Below are positions 44,632-54,081 of a stretch of DNA of 64,000 bases, one piece after another (position 1 is the stretch's first letter; the number at the start of each line of letters is the position of its first letter). Source of the stretch: an uncultured Gammaproteobacteria bacterium (GTDB lineage: Bacteria; Pseudomonadota; Gammaproteobacteria; Arenicellales; Poriferihabitantaceae); contig CALKKV010000003.1 in assembly GCA_937992195.1 (NCBI GenBank), positions 24,769-88,768 of the forward strand. The letters are read 5' to 3'. Made by a program: the position numbers and the translations under genes. The notes below the pieces were generated by a model. That model did no database searches and was not told where the DNA came from. It saw only the letters and a list, made by a program, of their open reading frames with translations.

Positions 44632-46440
44632 TTATTCATCATTAAGTCTAAATGCGTCGAATGCAGGATGATCCGTATGCTGAACCAGCCAATTTTTCGC
44701 GATTTGATAGCCGATTTCAGTTATTTCGTGATGGCGATGCCAGTCATTGAGTTTGAGATCTGATGGCAGCGTCATGTTTAATACTAAATCAGATTCATCG
44801 GCTTCTTCTAATGAGTTGTTGTTGAGCAACATCGACTGAGTCAATACAGAACCGATTCCAGGCATATCAATCTTTGATTTGAACGATCGAATGCGCAAGA
44901 AGTTCAATAGAAGTGCTTTCCTTCCTGGTAATTTTCCATATTCGATACCTGCTCTACTCTGATGGTTTGGTTGAAAGCAAAGAATAATGTTCGGGCCGCG
45001 TTTTATTGATTTCATTCGCTTGACCGGAACGCTATCTAATATTCCGCCATCTACCAATAGCTCTCCATTGTCGCCGACAACAGGCGGGAGCAACCCTGGA
45101 ATCGATGAAGACGCACGAACAGCTTTCCAGAATGGGCCTCTGTCATGCAATACCTCCTCGCCGGTGGAAAGGCTGGTGGAAACTGCAAAATATCGTTGAG
45201 GATTGTCCTCGATTTGGTGGTCGCCGTAGTTGTCTTGCAGGCATTGATCTAAATGTGTGTGGTCAATCAAGCTATAGATAGGGATGGTCAGTTTCTTTAA
45301 GGCGCCGCTTTTCACCATCATTTGATCGGTTCGTTGTATCAATTCATTATGATTCAACCCGCCAACCATGGCGGCAAGCATTGCTGAGCCACCACTTGCA
45401 CCGCCAACAATATCGAACTTGAATCCGGCTTCCTCGAAGGCCTTGAAGCAGCCAATATGTGCAGCGGTATAGGCGCCGCCGCCACTAGCAACCAGTCCAG
45501 TGGCCTGGCCACACAAGAATCTCGAAAGAGTCTGAAAACCATTTTGCTCGATGTGTTCCTCTTTGAGAAAAACATGATGGAGTTGTTCTATCTTGCGTCC
45601 GTTAAGCCACGCTCCGCATCCATGAATACGCTCATCACGCATTCGATGAGAGAAGATCATCCAGCAGGGGGGTGGGTTTGTCAGGGTTCCGCGTAAATTC
45701 TCTGCAGGGTTGCAAAGTAAACTGGACGCAATGGATTGTTCGTTGTCGGCAATCAAAAGCACCAGGTCAGACTGCCTCATTGCTAAACTAGACCAGGCAT
45801 CATCCGCATTAGAAATGACATAAATAACAAAATCATACTGACTCTCTTGTTCATTTAACCACTGGGTTAGAGATGTTTTGTCATTAGTGAGAGACTTTGA
45901 ATGTTGTTCTTCGGTTAATATGATGCACGTGCTGCGAAGACCGAGCGCTTGGCTAAATTTTTCGATCCAGATAGATGAGATTTTAGTCGAGCCGGCCGGG
46001 CAAAGCGTGATGGTGGTGGGCAATGCCGTGTGGCTAGATTTATATTGTGCAGTGGCTTCGGTCAGTTTTTTCGCCAGCGATCGACTCACGTCTTGCAATA
46101 GTTGAGGGATCTTGGCGCAAAGCGTTTCGTAGTCTTCTCTAGCAAGTCGCAATACCACACTATCTCGAATTGCAGTAGCAGTTGCCGTTCGTACATCGCC
46201 TGAAAGGAAACCGATCTCGCCGATTGTTTGTCCAGCTCCTATTTGTGCAATGGGTTCAGGCTGTTCAGAGACAGAAATAGAAAACCGTCCGGAAACAACA
46301 AAGTACATGGAGTGAGAGGGTTGTCCTTCATTGACCAGTTTTTCTCCACTGCTAATTAAGCGCTCGGTTGTCGCTTCCCTTAGCCATGCTTGTTGATCTG
46401 TGTCGAGACTTTTAAAACAGTCTATAGAATTGAATGCCAT
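44632..46440 (-). CDS. cNMP-binding patatin-like phospholipase (NTE family)
   Basis: This 602-residue protein has an N-terminal cyclic-nucleotide-binding domain (about 10-125: GQTIGEIGFLSGDVRTATAT). A middle Rossmann-like domain spans about 150-290. The C-terminal patatin domain begins GLVASGGGAYTAAHIGCFKA, with Ser nucleophile in GGASGGS (about residue 349) and catalytic Asp in VDGGILDSVPV (about 464). The order matches bacterial neuropathy-target-esterase relatives. It probably hydrolyses phospholipids or lysophospholipids at the inner membrane. Confidence 0.92.
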   Translation of the reverse strand: MAFNSIDCFKSLDTDQQAWLREATTERLISSGEKLVNEGQPSHSMYFVVSGRFSISVSEQPEPIAQIGAGQTIGEIGFLSGDVRTATATAIRDSVVLRLAREDYETLCAKIPQLLQDVSRSLAKKLTEATAQYKSSHTALPTTITLCPAGSTKISSIWIEKFSQALGLRSTCIILTEEQHSKSLTNDKTSLTQWLNEQESQYDFVIYVISNADDAWSSLAMRQSDLVLLIADNEQSIASSLLCNPAENLRGTLTNPPPCWMIFSHRMRDERIHGCGAWLNGRKIEQLHHVFLKEEHIEQNGFQTLSRFLCGQATGLVASGGGAYTAAHIGCFKAFEEAGFKFDIVGGASGGSAMLAAMVGGLNHNELIQRTDQMMVKSGALKKLTIPIYSLIDHTHLDQCLQDNYGDHQIEDNPQRYFAVSTSLSTGEEVLHDRGPFWKAVRASSSIPGLLPPVVGDNGELLVDGGILDSVPVKRMKSIKRGPNIILCFQPNHQSRAGIEYGKLPGRKALLLNFLRIRSFKSKIDMPGIGSVLTQSMLLNNNSLEEADESDLVLNMTLPSDLKLNDWHRHHEITEIGYQIAKNWLVQHTDHPAFDAFRLNDE

Positions 46441-46530
46441 CGGTCAGTATTATGAAAACGGAGAGCTGTTAAATCAGTCATAGTGAAACCGTTCTTTAGG
46501 CAATGCGCAACCTGCTTTTACAGAGGTTTC

Positions 46531-47901
46531 TTAGGTTGAAGCCTTGGGTAACCCCCGCAAGGTGATCGAACAAAAACGCCAGCTCAAAAGCAGACTGGTA
46601 GTCATTAGCCCCAATGCCAAACCCCACCATAAGCCTGCGCCTGCGAGCTCATAGTGAAACGCTAATATTGCACCGCCGCCAATTCCCAAAACCCAATAAC
46701 CAAAACCTGCGATCCATAAGGGAGCAATGCTGTCCTTTAATCCGCGCAATGCTCGAGCCGCGATTCCTTGTAAGCCGTCGAACACCTGAAATATTGCGGC
46801 AATAAACAGCAGTTGAATTGCAATAGCGATCACTTTATCCGAACCGCTGGTGCCACCACTAACAAACAGAGAAATGATGAAATGAGGCAGACCAAGAGGA
46901 ATAGCCATAAGCACCACCAAGAATACGCTGCCGGTTATCATGCCAAACAGACCAGAATAGCGCGCTCTCGAAATACTGCCGCCGCCCACACCATGACTGA
47001 CACGAACCATAGTTGCTTCGGCAATACCCATTGCCAACACAAAGGGAATTCCTACCCATGACATCACAATCTCGTATGCTGCAAGCGTCTCGGCGCCAAA
47101 CTGCCCCGAAAGAATCGACGCTGCCGAAAACATACCCGCTTCCAGAAAAACCAGACCGGCTATCGGTATGCCCAGGACAAAAATTTCTTTACATAACTCC
47201 GGGTCAAACTTCCAGCGGCTAGCGAACACACCGTATCCTCGCAAAGATTTGGTGTAATAGACGTATGCCAGCAAACATAACAGCATAATCCATGACACCA
47301 AAGTGATGGCGACACCGGCGCCAAAGACGCCCAAAGGAGGGATACCAAATCCCCCAAACACGAACCAAACGGTGAAAAGATAGTTTAACGCTACCGCGGC
47401 GATGCTGATGTACATCACGATATTCGCTTTCGATAGCGCTGCTACAAAATTCCTCAAAACAGAAAACAGCATTATCGGAATCACAAAGAAAGAGAGGGAT
47501 TTCAGGAACTGCGAAGCAAGCTCAGTAACCTCTGCATCCTGGTTGGTCCAGATCAGTATCTGATCCAGATAAAACACACAGAAAGAAGCTGGAATACCTA
47601 CCAGAAATGAAATAATAAATCCTTGGCGAACGGCAAGTCCTGCTTTTTGCTTGTCACCAGCACCCTCAGCCTGGGCGCAAAGCACACCAATAATAGAGAG
47701 CAGACCCATCAGAATTGCGATGATCTCGAATCCAAGGCTGCCGCTAATGCCAACTGCTGCAAGAGAGTAATAGCCGAGATCGCCAACCACTAACTTGGTG
47801 GTGACAAACATAAGAAACTCTGCAAGGTAGGCTGCCATCAAGGGCAGAGCTATCCTGCTGAAAGCCGCGCTCTCAATGCGCAAAGAGTTATGTTTTTTCA
47901 C
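46531..47901 (-). CDS. MATE family efflux transporter
   Basis: This 456-residue protein has about 12 membrane spans in two homologous halves. It begins RIALPLMAAYLAEFLMF, with LGFEIIAILMGLLSIIGVLC and AIPLGLPHFIISLFVSGG, as in NorM-type multidrug/toxin exporters. Such transporters use Na+ or H+ to expel cationic compounds. The gene stands alone in the minus direction, downstream of a divergent phosphoribosyltransferase. Confidence 0.9.
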   Translation of the reverse strand: MKKHNSLRIESAAFSRIALPLMAAYLAEFLMFVTTKLVVGDLGYYSLAAVGISGSLGFEIIAILMGLLSIIGVLCAQAEGAGDKQKAGLAVRQGFIISFLVGIPASFCVFYLDQILIWTNQDAEVTELASQFLKSLSFFVIPIMLFSVLRNFVAALSKANIVMYISIAAVALNYLFTVWFVFGGFGIPPLGVFGAGVAITLVSWIMLLCLLAYVYYTKSLRGYGVFASRWKFDPELCKEIFVLGIPIAGLVFLEAGMFSAASILSGQFGAETLAAYEIVMSWVGIPFVLAMGIAEATMVRVSHGVGGGSISRARYSGLFGMITGSVFLVVLMAIPLGLPHFIISLFVSGGTSGSDKVIAIAIQLLFIAAIFQVFDGLQGIAARALRGLKDSIAPLWIAGFGYWVLGIGGGAILAFHYELAGAGLWWGLALGLMTTSLLLSWRFCSITLRGLPKAST

Positions 47902-48111
47902 TGGGTGGCTGAACTATCGAGAGATTTTAGGTATGCGACGGATAAGGTCGCCAATGCGTTGTATATTTTGTGTTGAGTATGGGGCACAGAGCTGGATTTG
48001 TCGTTAGCGCAAATGGCTTTTAAATTGCAGCTTCAACCTTTTCGGTTGGTCATCTCTGAAAGTAGCGGCTGCTCTCGGTATAATTCGCGCTTTTGGTCAT
48101 CTAAGTGAAAT

Positions 48112-48702
48112 ATGTCTGATAAGCGTTATATCTCTGCCGAAGAACTTTTGGAAGATTCTTTTCGACTTGGTGTGCAGGTGATCAATAGTGGATTTCGACC
48201 TGATTTTATAGTTGCGATCTGGCGTGGCGGCACCCCGGTTGGAATTGCTATCCAGGAACTACTTGAGCATTATTCCATTCATACTGACCATATCAGTCTA
48301 CGCACATCGCTTTACAAAGGTATAGCGAAAACCAAGAAGAATGTGCGTGTTCATGGTCTCGGGTATTTGGTGAAGAATTTGAACGCCCACAACTCATTGT
48401 TGATCGTTGATGATGTGTTCGATTCAGGAAGAAGTATTGACGCAGTAATCGATCAGCTAACTGTGAGGACCCGTCGGAATACCCCTCACCAGATAAAAGT
48501 TGCAACCCCTTGGTTCAAGCCAGGAAACAATGCCACCACCCGAATACCGGATTTTTATCTGCATGAAACCGACCAGTGGTTGGTCTTCCCTCACGAGATC
48601 AATGGCCTGACCGAGGTTGAACTGGGCGGCGGTAAGGGGAGGCTATTTGAGATTATGCAACAGGTGAGATCGCCTGCTAATTTGCTGCCGGAATCGGAAT
48701 GA
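48112..48702 (+). CDS. phosphoribosyltransferase
   Basis: This 196-residue type I phosphoribosyltransferase has the PRPP loop LLIVDDVFDSGRSIDAVID and the early IVAIWRGGTPVGIAI. It resembles hypoxanthine/xanthine-guanine phosphoribosyltransferases found in many proteobacteria. It probably salvages a purine base. Its stop overlaps the next small gene by four bases (ATGA). Confidence 0.88.
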   Translation: MSDKRYISAEELLEDSFRLGVQVINSGFRPDFIVAIWRGGTPVGIAIQELLEHYSIHTDHISLRTSLYKGIAKTKKNVRVHGLGYLVKNLNAHNSLLIVDDVFDSGRSIDAVIDQLTVRTRRNTPHQIKVATPWFKPGNNATTRIPDFYLHETDQWLVFPHEINGLTEVELGGGKGRLFEIMQQVRSPANLLPESE

Positions 48703-48995
48703 TGCAGCGCTCGATTCCTTTAAGTGCTTTGCTTGTAATTGGCATGGCGATCGTCTCCACCGGTTGTTCATCTGAGCAGTCGGCAATAATGTGTGTTGAA
48801 CAGAGTTCTACTTCCAAAAGTATCGCTGTCTCGAATCGTTGTAACCAAACCATTGTGGTTTCCACAAATGACGGAGAAAAACTAATTATTGCGACAGGCT
48901 TAACCCATCATTTGCTTGGACAAGGTAAACGACTCGGCGCCTGTTTTGCGCCCCAAGAACCGCGGCTTGCTAAAAACAAATTTAGCTGCGAATAG
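48699..48995 (+). CDS. small lipoprotein
   Basis: This 98-residue protein has a signal peptide and lipobox (AIVSTGCSSEQS, lipid Cys at about residue 23). The mature part of about 76 residues has four more cysteines (MCVEQSS, RCNQT, ACFAPQE and the C-terminal SCE), suggesting disulfides in the periplasm. It starts inside the stop of the phosphoribosyltransferase gene. The function is unknown. Confidence 0.7.
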   Translation: MMQRSIPLSALLVIGMAIVSTGCSSEQSAIMCVEQSSTSKSIAVSNRCNQTIVVSTNDGEKLIIATGLTHHLLGQGKRLGACFAPQEPRLAKNKFSCE

Positions 48996-49013
48996 CGCCA
49001 CGGAAAGGCGCAG

Positions 49014-51023
49014 CTAACCTCGATTCCGCAACGCCCGTATGCTGGCCAGATGTGCTCGTCCGGTATCTTGTACCTGTGCGGGTGACGCCGATTTTTGATC
49101 CTGCCATTCGACATCGTCTTCCGGTAGCTCCTGAAGAAAGCGACTTGGCTCACATTCCATCGTGTCACCGAAACGTTTTCGATTGAGTGCATAAGACAGG
49201 GTTAACGAGCGCATTGCACGAGTGATTCCTACATAGAAAAGGCGACGTTCTTCTTGGTCGCTTCCTTCCTCTATCGATACTTTATGGGGCAAGATATTTT
49301 CTTCCACGCCAACAATATACACATGCGGGAATTCGAGACCTTTAGCCGCATGTAGTGTCATTAAATTGACCTGGTCGGTATTTTCTTCGTCTTTTTGCTG
49401 GTCCAAAGCGTCGTTTAATATCAGCTCGCCCACGAGTTCAGGTAACGTGCGTTCCTCCGTGGCATGGCGGTTTGCGCCCTCTAGCCAATCAATCAACAAA
49501 CGCACGTTTTCCCAGCGCCGGTCAGCGTCTGCGGTTTCGCAAGATTTGTGTAACCAGCGTTCGTATTCGATGGCAGCTAACATCGCATTTACTGTATCGA
49601 TAGGATCACTTTTTTCAGCAAGTTCGCTGAGCGAAGACATTTCTTTGGCAAACCCCTGCAGGGATTGCGCCTGCCTGGATTGCAACACAAGATGGAGCTC
49701 AGGGTCGGTTAATGTATTGAACATGCCGAGACCGCGTTTGTTAGCGAGCCCGGCTAATTTCTCGAGACTGGTGGCGCCAACTCCGCGTCGTGGTGTGTTG
49801 ATAACTCTGAGGAAGGCGGTGTCATCTGAAGGATTAGTCAACAGACGCAGGTATGCCATGACATCACGAATTTCTCCGCGATCAAAAAAAGAAGAGCTGC
49901 CACTGATTTTGTATGGAATACGCATTTCTCTCAGTTTTATCTCTAGCTCGCGCGCCTGGTGGTTGCCACGATACAGGATCGCAAAATCACCGTGGGTACT
50001 GCGATGAGTAAACTGATGCCGCATAATGCTGGACACCACTCTTTCGGCTTCCAGCTTTTCATTTTCCGCAGGCACAATGCGAATCATGTCGCCAAGTCCG
50101 AGATCACTCCATAACGCTTTATCGAAGTTTCTCGGGTTGTGGGCAATCACGTGATTCGCAGCTTTCAAAATTCGCGCACTGGAGCGGTAGTTTTGCTCAA
50201 GCTTAATGATAGATAGGTTGGGAAAATCATCATTTAGGATATTCAGATTTTGCGGTTGTGCTCCCCGCCATGCGTAGATCGACTGGTCATCGTCACCAAC
50301 CACGGTCAGCCGTTTGCCTTCTCCCGCGAGGTGTTTTACCAGTTGATATTGTGCAGCATTAGTGTCTTGATATTCGTCTACCAGCAGGTAACGTATTTCG
50401 AGCTGCCATCGACGACAAATCTCAGGATTTTGCCGAAATAGTCTGGCAGGTAAAAAAATCAGATCATCCAGATCGACGCTGTTGCAGGCTTGAAGGTAGC
50501 GTTGATATTCTGCATAGGCCGCTAGAGCTGCTTTGGATACGGGGTCTTCTGCAGATTTTGCGGCGTCTGTGACTTCCAGCCCGAGGTTTTTCCAGGATGA
50601 GATTCTGCGAGCGACTTGATCGACCAGATCTTTATTATGGATGGGGTCAGCTCGCAAGGTTTCTGCCAATACGGTAGTGACATCGCGTGGGTCGATAATA
50701 CTGAAGCCACCGCGCAACCCAAGATCGCTAACGTGTCGACGCAGTATTTTCATTCCCAGAGAATGAAAAGTAGAGACGGTCAGGCCCTGGCTGTCTTCAG
50801 CCCCGCCCAACTGTTGGTTCAGGCGGTCTCGCATCTCTCTGGCCGCTTTGTTGGTGAATGTCACAGCGGTAATATCTGCCGGGGATACCGCTCTGGATTG
50901 AATTAACCAGCGGATCTTTTCGGTAATTACTCGGGTCTTACCGCTACCCGCGCCAGCGAGCACTAATAGTGGGCTGCCGAGGTGTTGCACGGCCTGTTTT
51001 TGGGGTGTGTTTAGGGTCGACAC
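49014..51023 (-). CDS. rep: ATP-dependent DNA helicase Rep
   Basis: This 669-residue superfamily-1A helicase has Walker A AGAGSGKT (residues 23-30), motif II LLVDEYQDTNAAQYQL, motif III DDQSIYAWRGAQ, and the C-terminal VNLMTLHAAKGLEFPHVYIV and RRLFYVGITRAM. The length and order fit Rep, which clears proteins ahead of the fork and restarts replication; UvrD is longer at about 720 residues. The start is GTG. It converges on the small-lipoprotein gene. Confidence 0.93.
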   Translation of the reverse strand: MSTLNTPQKQAVQHLGSPLLVLAGAGSGKTRVITEKIRWLIQSRAVSPADITAVTFTNKAAREMRDRLNQQLGGAEDSQGLTVSTFHSLGMKILRRHVSDLGLRGGFSIIDPRDVTTVLAETLRADPIHNKDLVDQVARRISSWKNLGLEVTDAAKSAEDPVSKAALAAYAEYQRYLQACNSVDLDDLIFLPARLFRQNPEICRRWQLEIRYLLVDEYQDTNAAQYQLVKHLAGEGKRLTVVGDDDQSIYAWRGAQPQNLNILNDDFPNLSIIKLEQNYRSSARILKAANHVIAHNPRNFDKALWSDLGLGDMIRIVPAENEKLEAERVVSSIMRHQFTHRSTHGDFAILYRGNHQARELEIKLREMRIPYKISGSSSFFDRGEIRDVMAYLRLLTNPSDDTAFLRVINTPRRGVGATSLEKLAGLANKRGLGMFNTLTDPELHLVLQSRQAQSLQGFAKEMSSLSELAEKSDPIDTVNAMLAAIEYERWLHKSCETADADRRWENVRLLIDWLEGANRHATEERTLPELVGELILNDALDQQKDEENTDQVNLMTLHAAKGLEFPHVYIVGVEENILPHKVSIEEGSDQEERRLFYVGITRAMRSLTLSYALNRKRFGDTMECEPSRFLQELPEDDVEWQDQKSASPAQVQDTGRAHLASIRALRNRG

Positions 51024-51383
51024 AAAAAGCGTGGAAATTAGTGTTAGGGGGGAAGAAAAGACAAATTTAGAGGTGTTTTGCGGCTGCGGGAGTTGACTTT
51101 AGTCAACGATGCTCTCGAGCTTGCGAAATTTGTCTCCAGGCGTTGTTTTTTCTAGGAAAATTGTCGCAGTTAGATCGACAATTAAGGAAGAAAGTTGAAT
51201 AGAATACGCGACATCACCAAATCAAGGTGTGTTTTTCAGTAGAAACAAACACATACGAAATCGGGTGAAGGGATTTTAAACGAAAAACACGCGTTCTCCG
51301 AATTCTGGAAAAGTCTGGAGAGCGAGTCAACATGTATCAAACAGTGATACTGGAATAACATAACACCAATCGAGATTCTGACG
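51024..51383. promoter_or_regulatory. control region of the corrinoid methyltransferase operon
   Basis: This 360-bp divergent region lies between rep and the corrinoid-protein gene. It holds two perfect palindromes: GTTGACT-TT-AGTCAAC (51092-51107) and AATTGTCG (51159-51166) with CGACAATT (51176-51183). Both are symmetric enough to be operators. The GlxA/GbdR-like regulator encoded at 57383 is the obvious candidate to bind one of them, though this is inference. Confidence 0.45.
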
Positions 51384-52082
51384 ATGAGCGACGAAAACCT
51401 TGAAGAAGATATTGATCTATCAGCCCTGCCTGACGATGAGCTTGTTGAGCAAATGCATGACGATTTATACGATGGCCTGAGAGAAGAAATTATAGAAGGC
51501 ACTCAGATTCTTCTGGATCGCGGTTGGAGTGCAAGTAAAGTGCTCGACGAAGCCCTTGTAGAAGGAATGCGTATTGTGGGTATCGACTTCCGTGATGGCA
51601 TTTTATTCGTGCCTGAAGTATTGATGTCGGCAAATGCGATGAAAGGCGGTATGGGGCTTTTGCGTCCGCTACTTGCCGAGACCGGTGCAGAACCTATTGG
51701 TAAGATGGTAATCGGTACCGTCAAAGGTGATATTCATGATATTGGTAAAAACCTGGTTGGTATGATGATGGAAGGCGCTGGATTTGAAGTTATCGATTTG
51801 GGGATTGATAATCCAGTGGAAGATTATCTGGCTGCGATTGAAGAGCATAAGCCGGATATCCTGGGTATGTCTGCGCTGCTCACAACCACCATGCCTTATA
51901 TGAAAGTGGTGATCGATACCTTGGTTGAAAAAGGAATTCGTGATGACTTTATCGTGCTGGTTGGCGGTGCGCCGCTAAACGAAGAATTTGGTGCCGCCGT
52001 TGGCGCAGATGCCTATTGCCGTGACGCAGCGGTTGCAGTTGAAACGGCGCAGAATCTGATCAGTCAGCGTCGCGCTGCTTAA
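51384..52082 (+). CDS. corrinoid protein of a methyltransferase system
   Basis: This 232-residue protein has an N-terminal helical cap domain (about 20-95) and a B12-binding Rossmann domain with the base-off motif D116-I-H118-D-I-G121 (GTVKGDIHDIGKNLVG), then MSALLTTTM and LVGGAPLNEEF. H118 is the lower ligand to cobalt. It matches MtbC/MttC/MtgC-type carriers, which take a methyl group from an MttB-like enzyme (here at 58715) and pass it to tetrahydrofolate through the enzyme at 53175. It is the first gene of the operon. Confidence 0.95.
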   Translation: MSDENLEEDIDLSALPDDELVEQMHDDLYDGLREEIIEGTQILLDRGWSASKVLDEALVEGMRIVGIDFRDGILFVPEVLMSANAMKGGMGLLRPLLAETGAEPIGKMVIGTVKGDIHDIGKNLVGMMMEGAGFEVIDLGIDNPVEDYLAAIEEHKPDILGMSALLTTTMPYMKVVIDTLVEKGIRDDFIVLVGGAPLNEEFGAAVGADAYCRDAAVAVETAQNLISQRRAA

Positions 52083-52122
52083 GGTCACGCGATCTCTGGC
52101 TTGATCGTGACTTACAGGATTA

Positions 52123-52791
52123 ATGAACGCGCAAAGCCAATTACAACCGAAATCTTCCTCAACGCCTGATCAATCTGGCGAAGCAAAGAGCGGGAGGGTA
52201 TTAATCATTGCATGCGGTGCGCTTGCCCATGATCTTGTGCGGGTGCGTGATTTGAATGGTTGGGATCATATAGATTTTCAGTGCCTCCCCGCTGAGTTGC
52301 ACAATCAGCCGCAGTTGATCACAGGAAAAGTCGAAGAAAAAATTCGAGAAAACCGTGATGCATATGAAACTATCTTTATTGGATATTCTGATTGCGGTAC
52401 CGGCGGTCAGCTGGATCGGCTTATTGAACGTGAGCGTGTTGAGAGATTGCCGGGAGCACATTGTTATGAAATGTTCACCGGCAGTGATGTATTTAGCCAG
52501 TTAACTGAAAGGGAGCTTGGTACATTCTACCTGACAGATTTTTTGGCACGCCACTTCAAAAGGCTTATCATCAAGGGGTTGGGTATGGATCGACATCCCG
52601 AATTAAAAGACATGTATTTTCAGCACTACAAGAAGCTGGTTTACCTAGAACAGCTTTCGGATGAAAAAATTGAAGCATGTGCAATTGAAGCAGCTGAATT
52701 TTTAGGACTGGAATATGAGAAAGTGCAAACCGGTGATCACTTTCTGAATCAATCATTGAAGGTAACAGTCAACGTGGCTAGCTCTGCGTGA
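52123..52791 (+). CDS. DUF1638 family protein
   Basis: This 222-residue DUF1638 protein has an N-terminal disordered tail (first 25 residues). Conserved cysteine segments are LIIACGALAHDLVRVRD, GYSDCGTGGQLDRLIERE and PGAHCYEMFTGSD. The three Cys lie in strand-to-loop positions and may bind a metal or corrinoid. It is encoded between the corrinoid protein and the methyl-THF methyltransferase, with 40 and 22 bp to its flanking genes. The family has no firm biochemical role, though the position implies a part in corrinoid methyl transfer. Confidence 0.85.
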   Translation: MNAQSQLQPKSSSTPDQSGEAKSGRVLIIACGALAHDLVRVRDLNGWDHIDFQCLPAELHNQPQLITGKVEEKIRENRDAYETIFIGYSDCGTGGQLDRLIERERVERLPGAHCYEMFTGSDVFSQLTERELGTFYLTDFLARHFKRLIIKGLGMDRHPELKDMYFQHYKKLVYLEQLSDEKIEACAIEAAEFLGLEYEKVQTGDHFLNQSLKVTVNVASSA

Positions 52792-52813
52792 TATTTAATT
52801 CTTAAGGTAAGCA

Positions 52814-53113
52814 ATGGCAAAACTAATCACAGTATATTGGCGCGATATACCCGCTCAAGTTATGGCGAAAGAGCGACGAACCAGCGCCAAAGTCGAATTA
52901 ACCCCTCGGTTTGCTGATGCGATTGATCGTGCTGCAATGCGCGGTGGCGCCGGTGATACCGATGCATACCTTGAAGAGTGGCGCCGCGTCAGTGAGTCAT
53001 GTGGCGATGATTTGCAGGCGGAAGCGGATGCGGCTGCTGCGAAGTTAGAAGAGGCATACGACAAAGAACGTCTAATCGCATTAATCAAAAACGAAGGTTG
53101 GGATAAGGCCTAA
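52814..53113 (+). CDS. PF13769 'virulence factor' family small protein
   Basis: This 99-residue protein (MAKLITVYWRDIPAQVMAKE, then AYLEEWRRVSESCGDDLQAE) fits the PF13769 family. The name is misleading, since the protein occurs in corrinoid methyltransferase operons of aerobes. It looks like a small helical protein with one Cys. It lies 22 bases after the DUF1638 gene and 61 before the methyltransferase gene. The role is unknown; it could be a partner of DUF1638 or of the corrinoid protein. Confidence 0.85.
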   Translation: MAKLITVYWRDIPAQVMAKERRTSAKVELTPRFADAIDRAAMRGGAGDTDAYLEEWRRVSESCGDDLQAEADAAAAKLEEAYDKERLIALIKNEGWDKA

Positions 53114-53174
53114 TCAATCTGCGTTTCCTAGGTTCTTTCGAAAGGGCCCGTTTTACACTTTATTCCTAAACAGC

Positions 53175-54080
53175 ATGACAGATACAGTAATTAGCTCCGC
53201 AACCAAAGAAGTAAAAATTGGTTTCGATCAACCGTTTGTGATTATTGGCGAACGTATTAATCCAACCGGAAGAAAAATTCTGGCGGAAGAAATGAAAAAT
53301 GGGGACTACAGCCGGGTAGAGAGCGACGCCCGAGCCCAGGTTGCCGCCGGAGCAACCATGCTCGATGTCAATGCGGGGATACCGCTAGCAGACGAGCCGC
53401 GGATCCTGGCAGAAGCGATCCAGCTGGTTCAGTCAATAACCGATGTGCCTTTGTCGATTGACTCTTCTATCGTTGCTGCATTAGAGGCCGGCCTTGAAGT
53501 TTATCAAGGTAAAGCGCTTCTCAATTCTGTTACCGGAGAAGACGAGCGACTTGAAGCGGTGCTGCCTCTAGTAAAAAAGTACGACTGTGCGGTAGTTGCG
53601 ATTTCCAATGACGAAGCCGGGATTTCAGAAAACCCGGATGATCGCTTTGTCGTTGCCAAGAAAATTGTTGAACGCGCAGCGGATCATGGGATTCACTATA
53701 GCAATATCGTGGTAGATCCTTTGGTGATGCCGGTTGGCGCAGTCAATAGCGCCGGTAGACAGGTTGTGCATTTGGTCAATCGTTTGCGCGAAGAGCTAAA
53801 GGTGAATACCACATGTGGTGCATCTAACTTTAGTTTTGGCATTCCAAACCGCAAAGGAATGGACGCACATTTTTTGAGCATGGCGATCGGTGCAGGTATG
53901 ACTTCTGCTATCACTAACCCGTTACATGAAGAAGTAATGCAGGGTGTAATGGCTGGTAACGTAGTGATGGGACATGATGCCAACTGTGCCGCATGGCTGG
54001 CGCGATACCGCCAACCAGCGCCAGAAGGAGAGGGTGCTGCAGGTGGTCGAAGCGGACGACGTCGACGGCGTAGTGCCTGA
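53175..54080 (+). CDS. methyltetrahydrofolate:corrinoid methyltransferase
   Basis: This 301-residue pterin-binding TIM barrel (GERINPTGRKILAEEM, AGATMLDVNAGIP, PLSIDSSIVAALEAGL, VVDPLVMPVG, CGASNFSFGIPNRKGMDAHF) is related to the folate domain of MetH and to MtgA/AcsE. It transfers a methyl group between tetrahydrofolate and the corrinoid protein; here the likely direction is to THF. The C-terminus carries a poly-Arg tail, GGRSGRRRRRSA, not usual in this fold. A similar tail ends the reactivase at 54499. Confidence 0.93.
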   Translation: MTDTVISSATKEVKIGFDQPFVIIGERINPTGRKILAEEMKNGDYSRVESDARAQVAAGATMLDVNAGIPLADEPRILAEAIQLVQSITDVPLSIDSSIVAALEAGLEVYQGKALLNSVTGEDERLEAVLPLVKKYDCAVVAISNDEAGISENPDDRFVVAKKIVERAADHGIHYSNIVVDPLVMPVGAVNSAGRQVVHLVNRLREELKVNTTCGASNFSFGIPNRKGMDAHFLSMAIGAGMTSAITNPLHEEVMQGVMAGNVVMGHDANCAAWLARYRQPAPEGEGAAGGRSGRRRRRSA

Positions 54081-54081
54081 T

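Noticed and set aside
49366..50007. Long plus-strand frame (213 codons) opposite the rep gene.
   Set aside because: It is a Ser/Arg-rich shadow of the rep coding sequence without a ribosome site or domain.
53974..54081. Longer start for the GFA-fold gene (36 more residues).
   Set aside because: The extension lies entirely inside the 3' end of the methyltransferase gene in another frame and has no family similarity. The ATG at 54082 directly precedes the conserved Cys motif.
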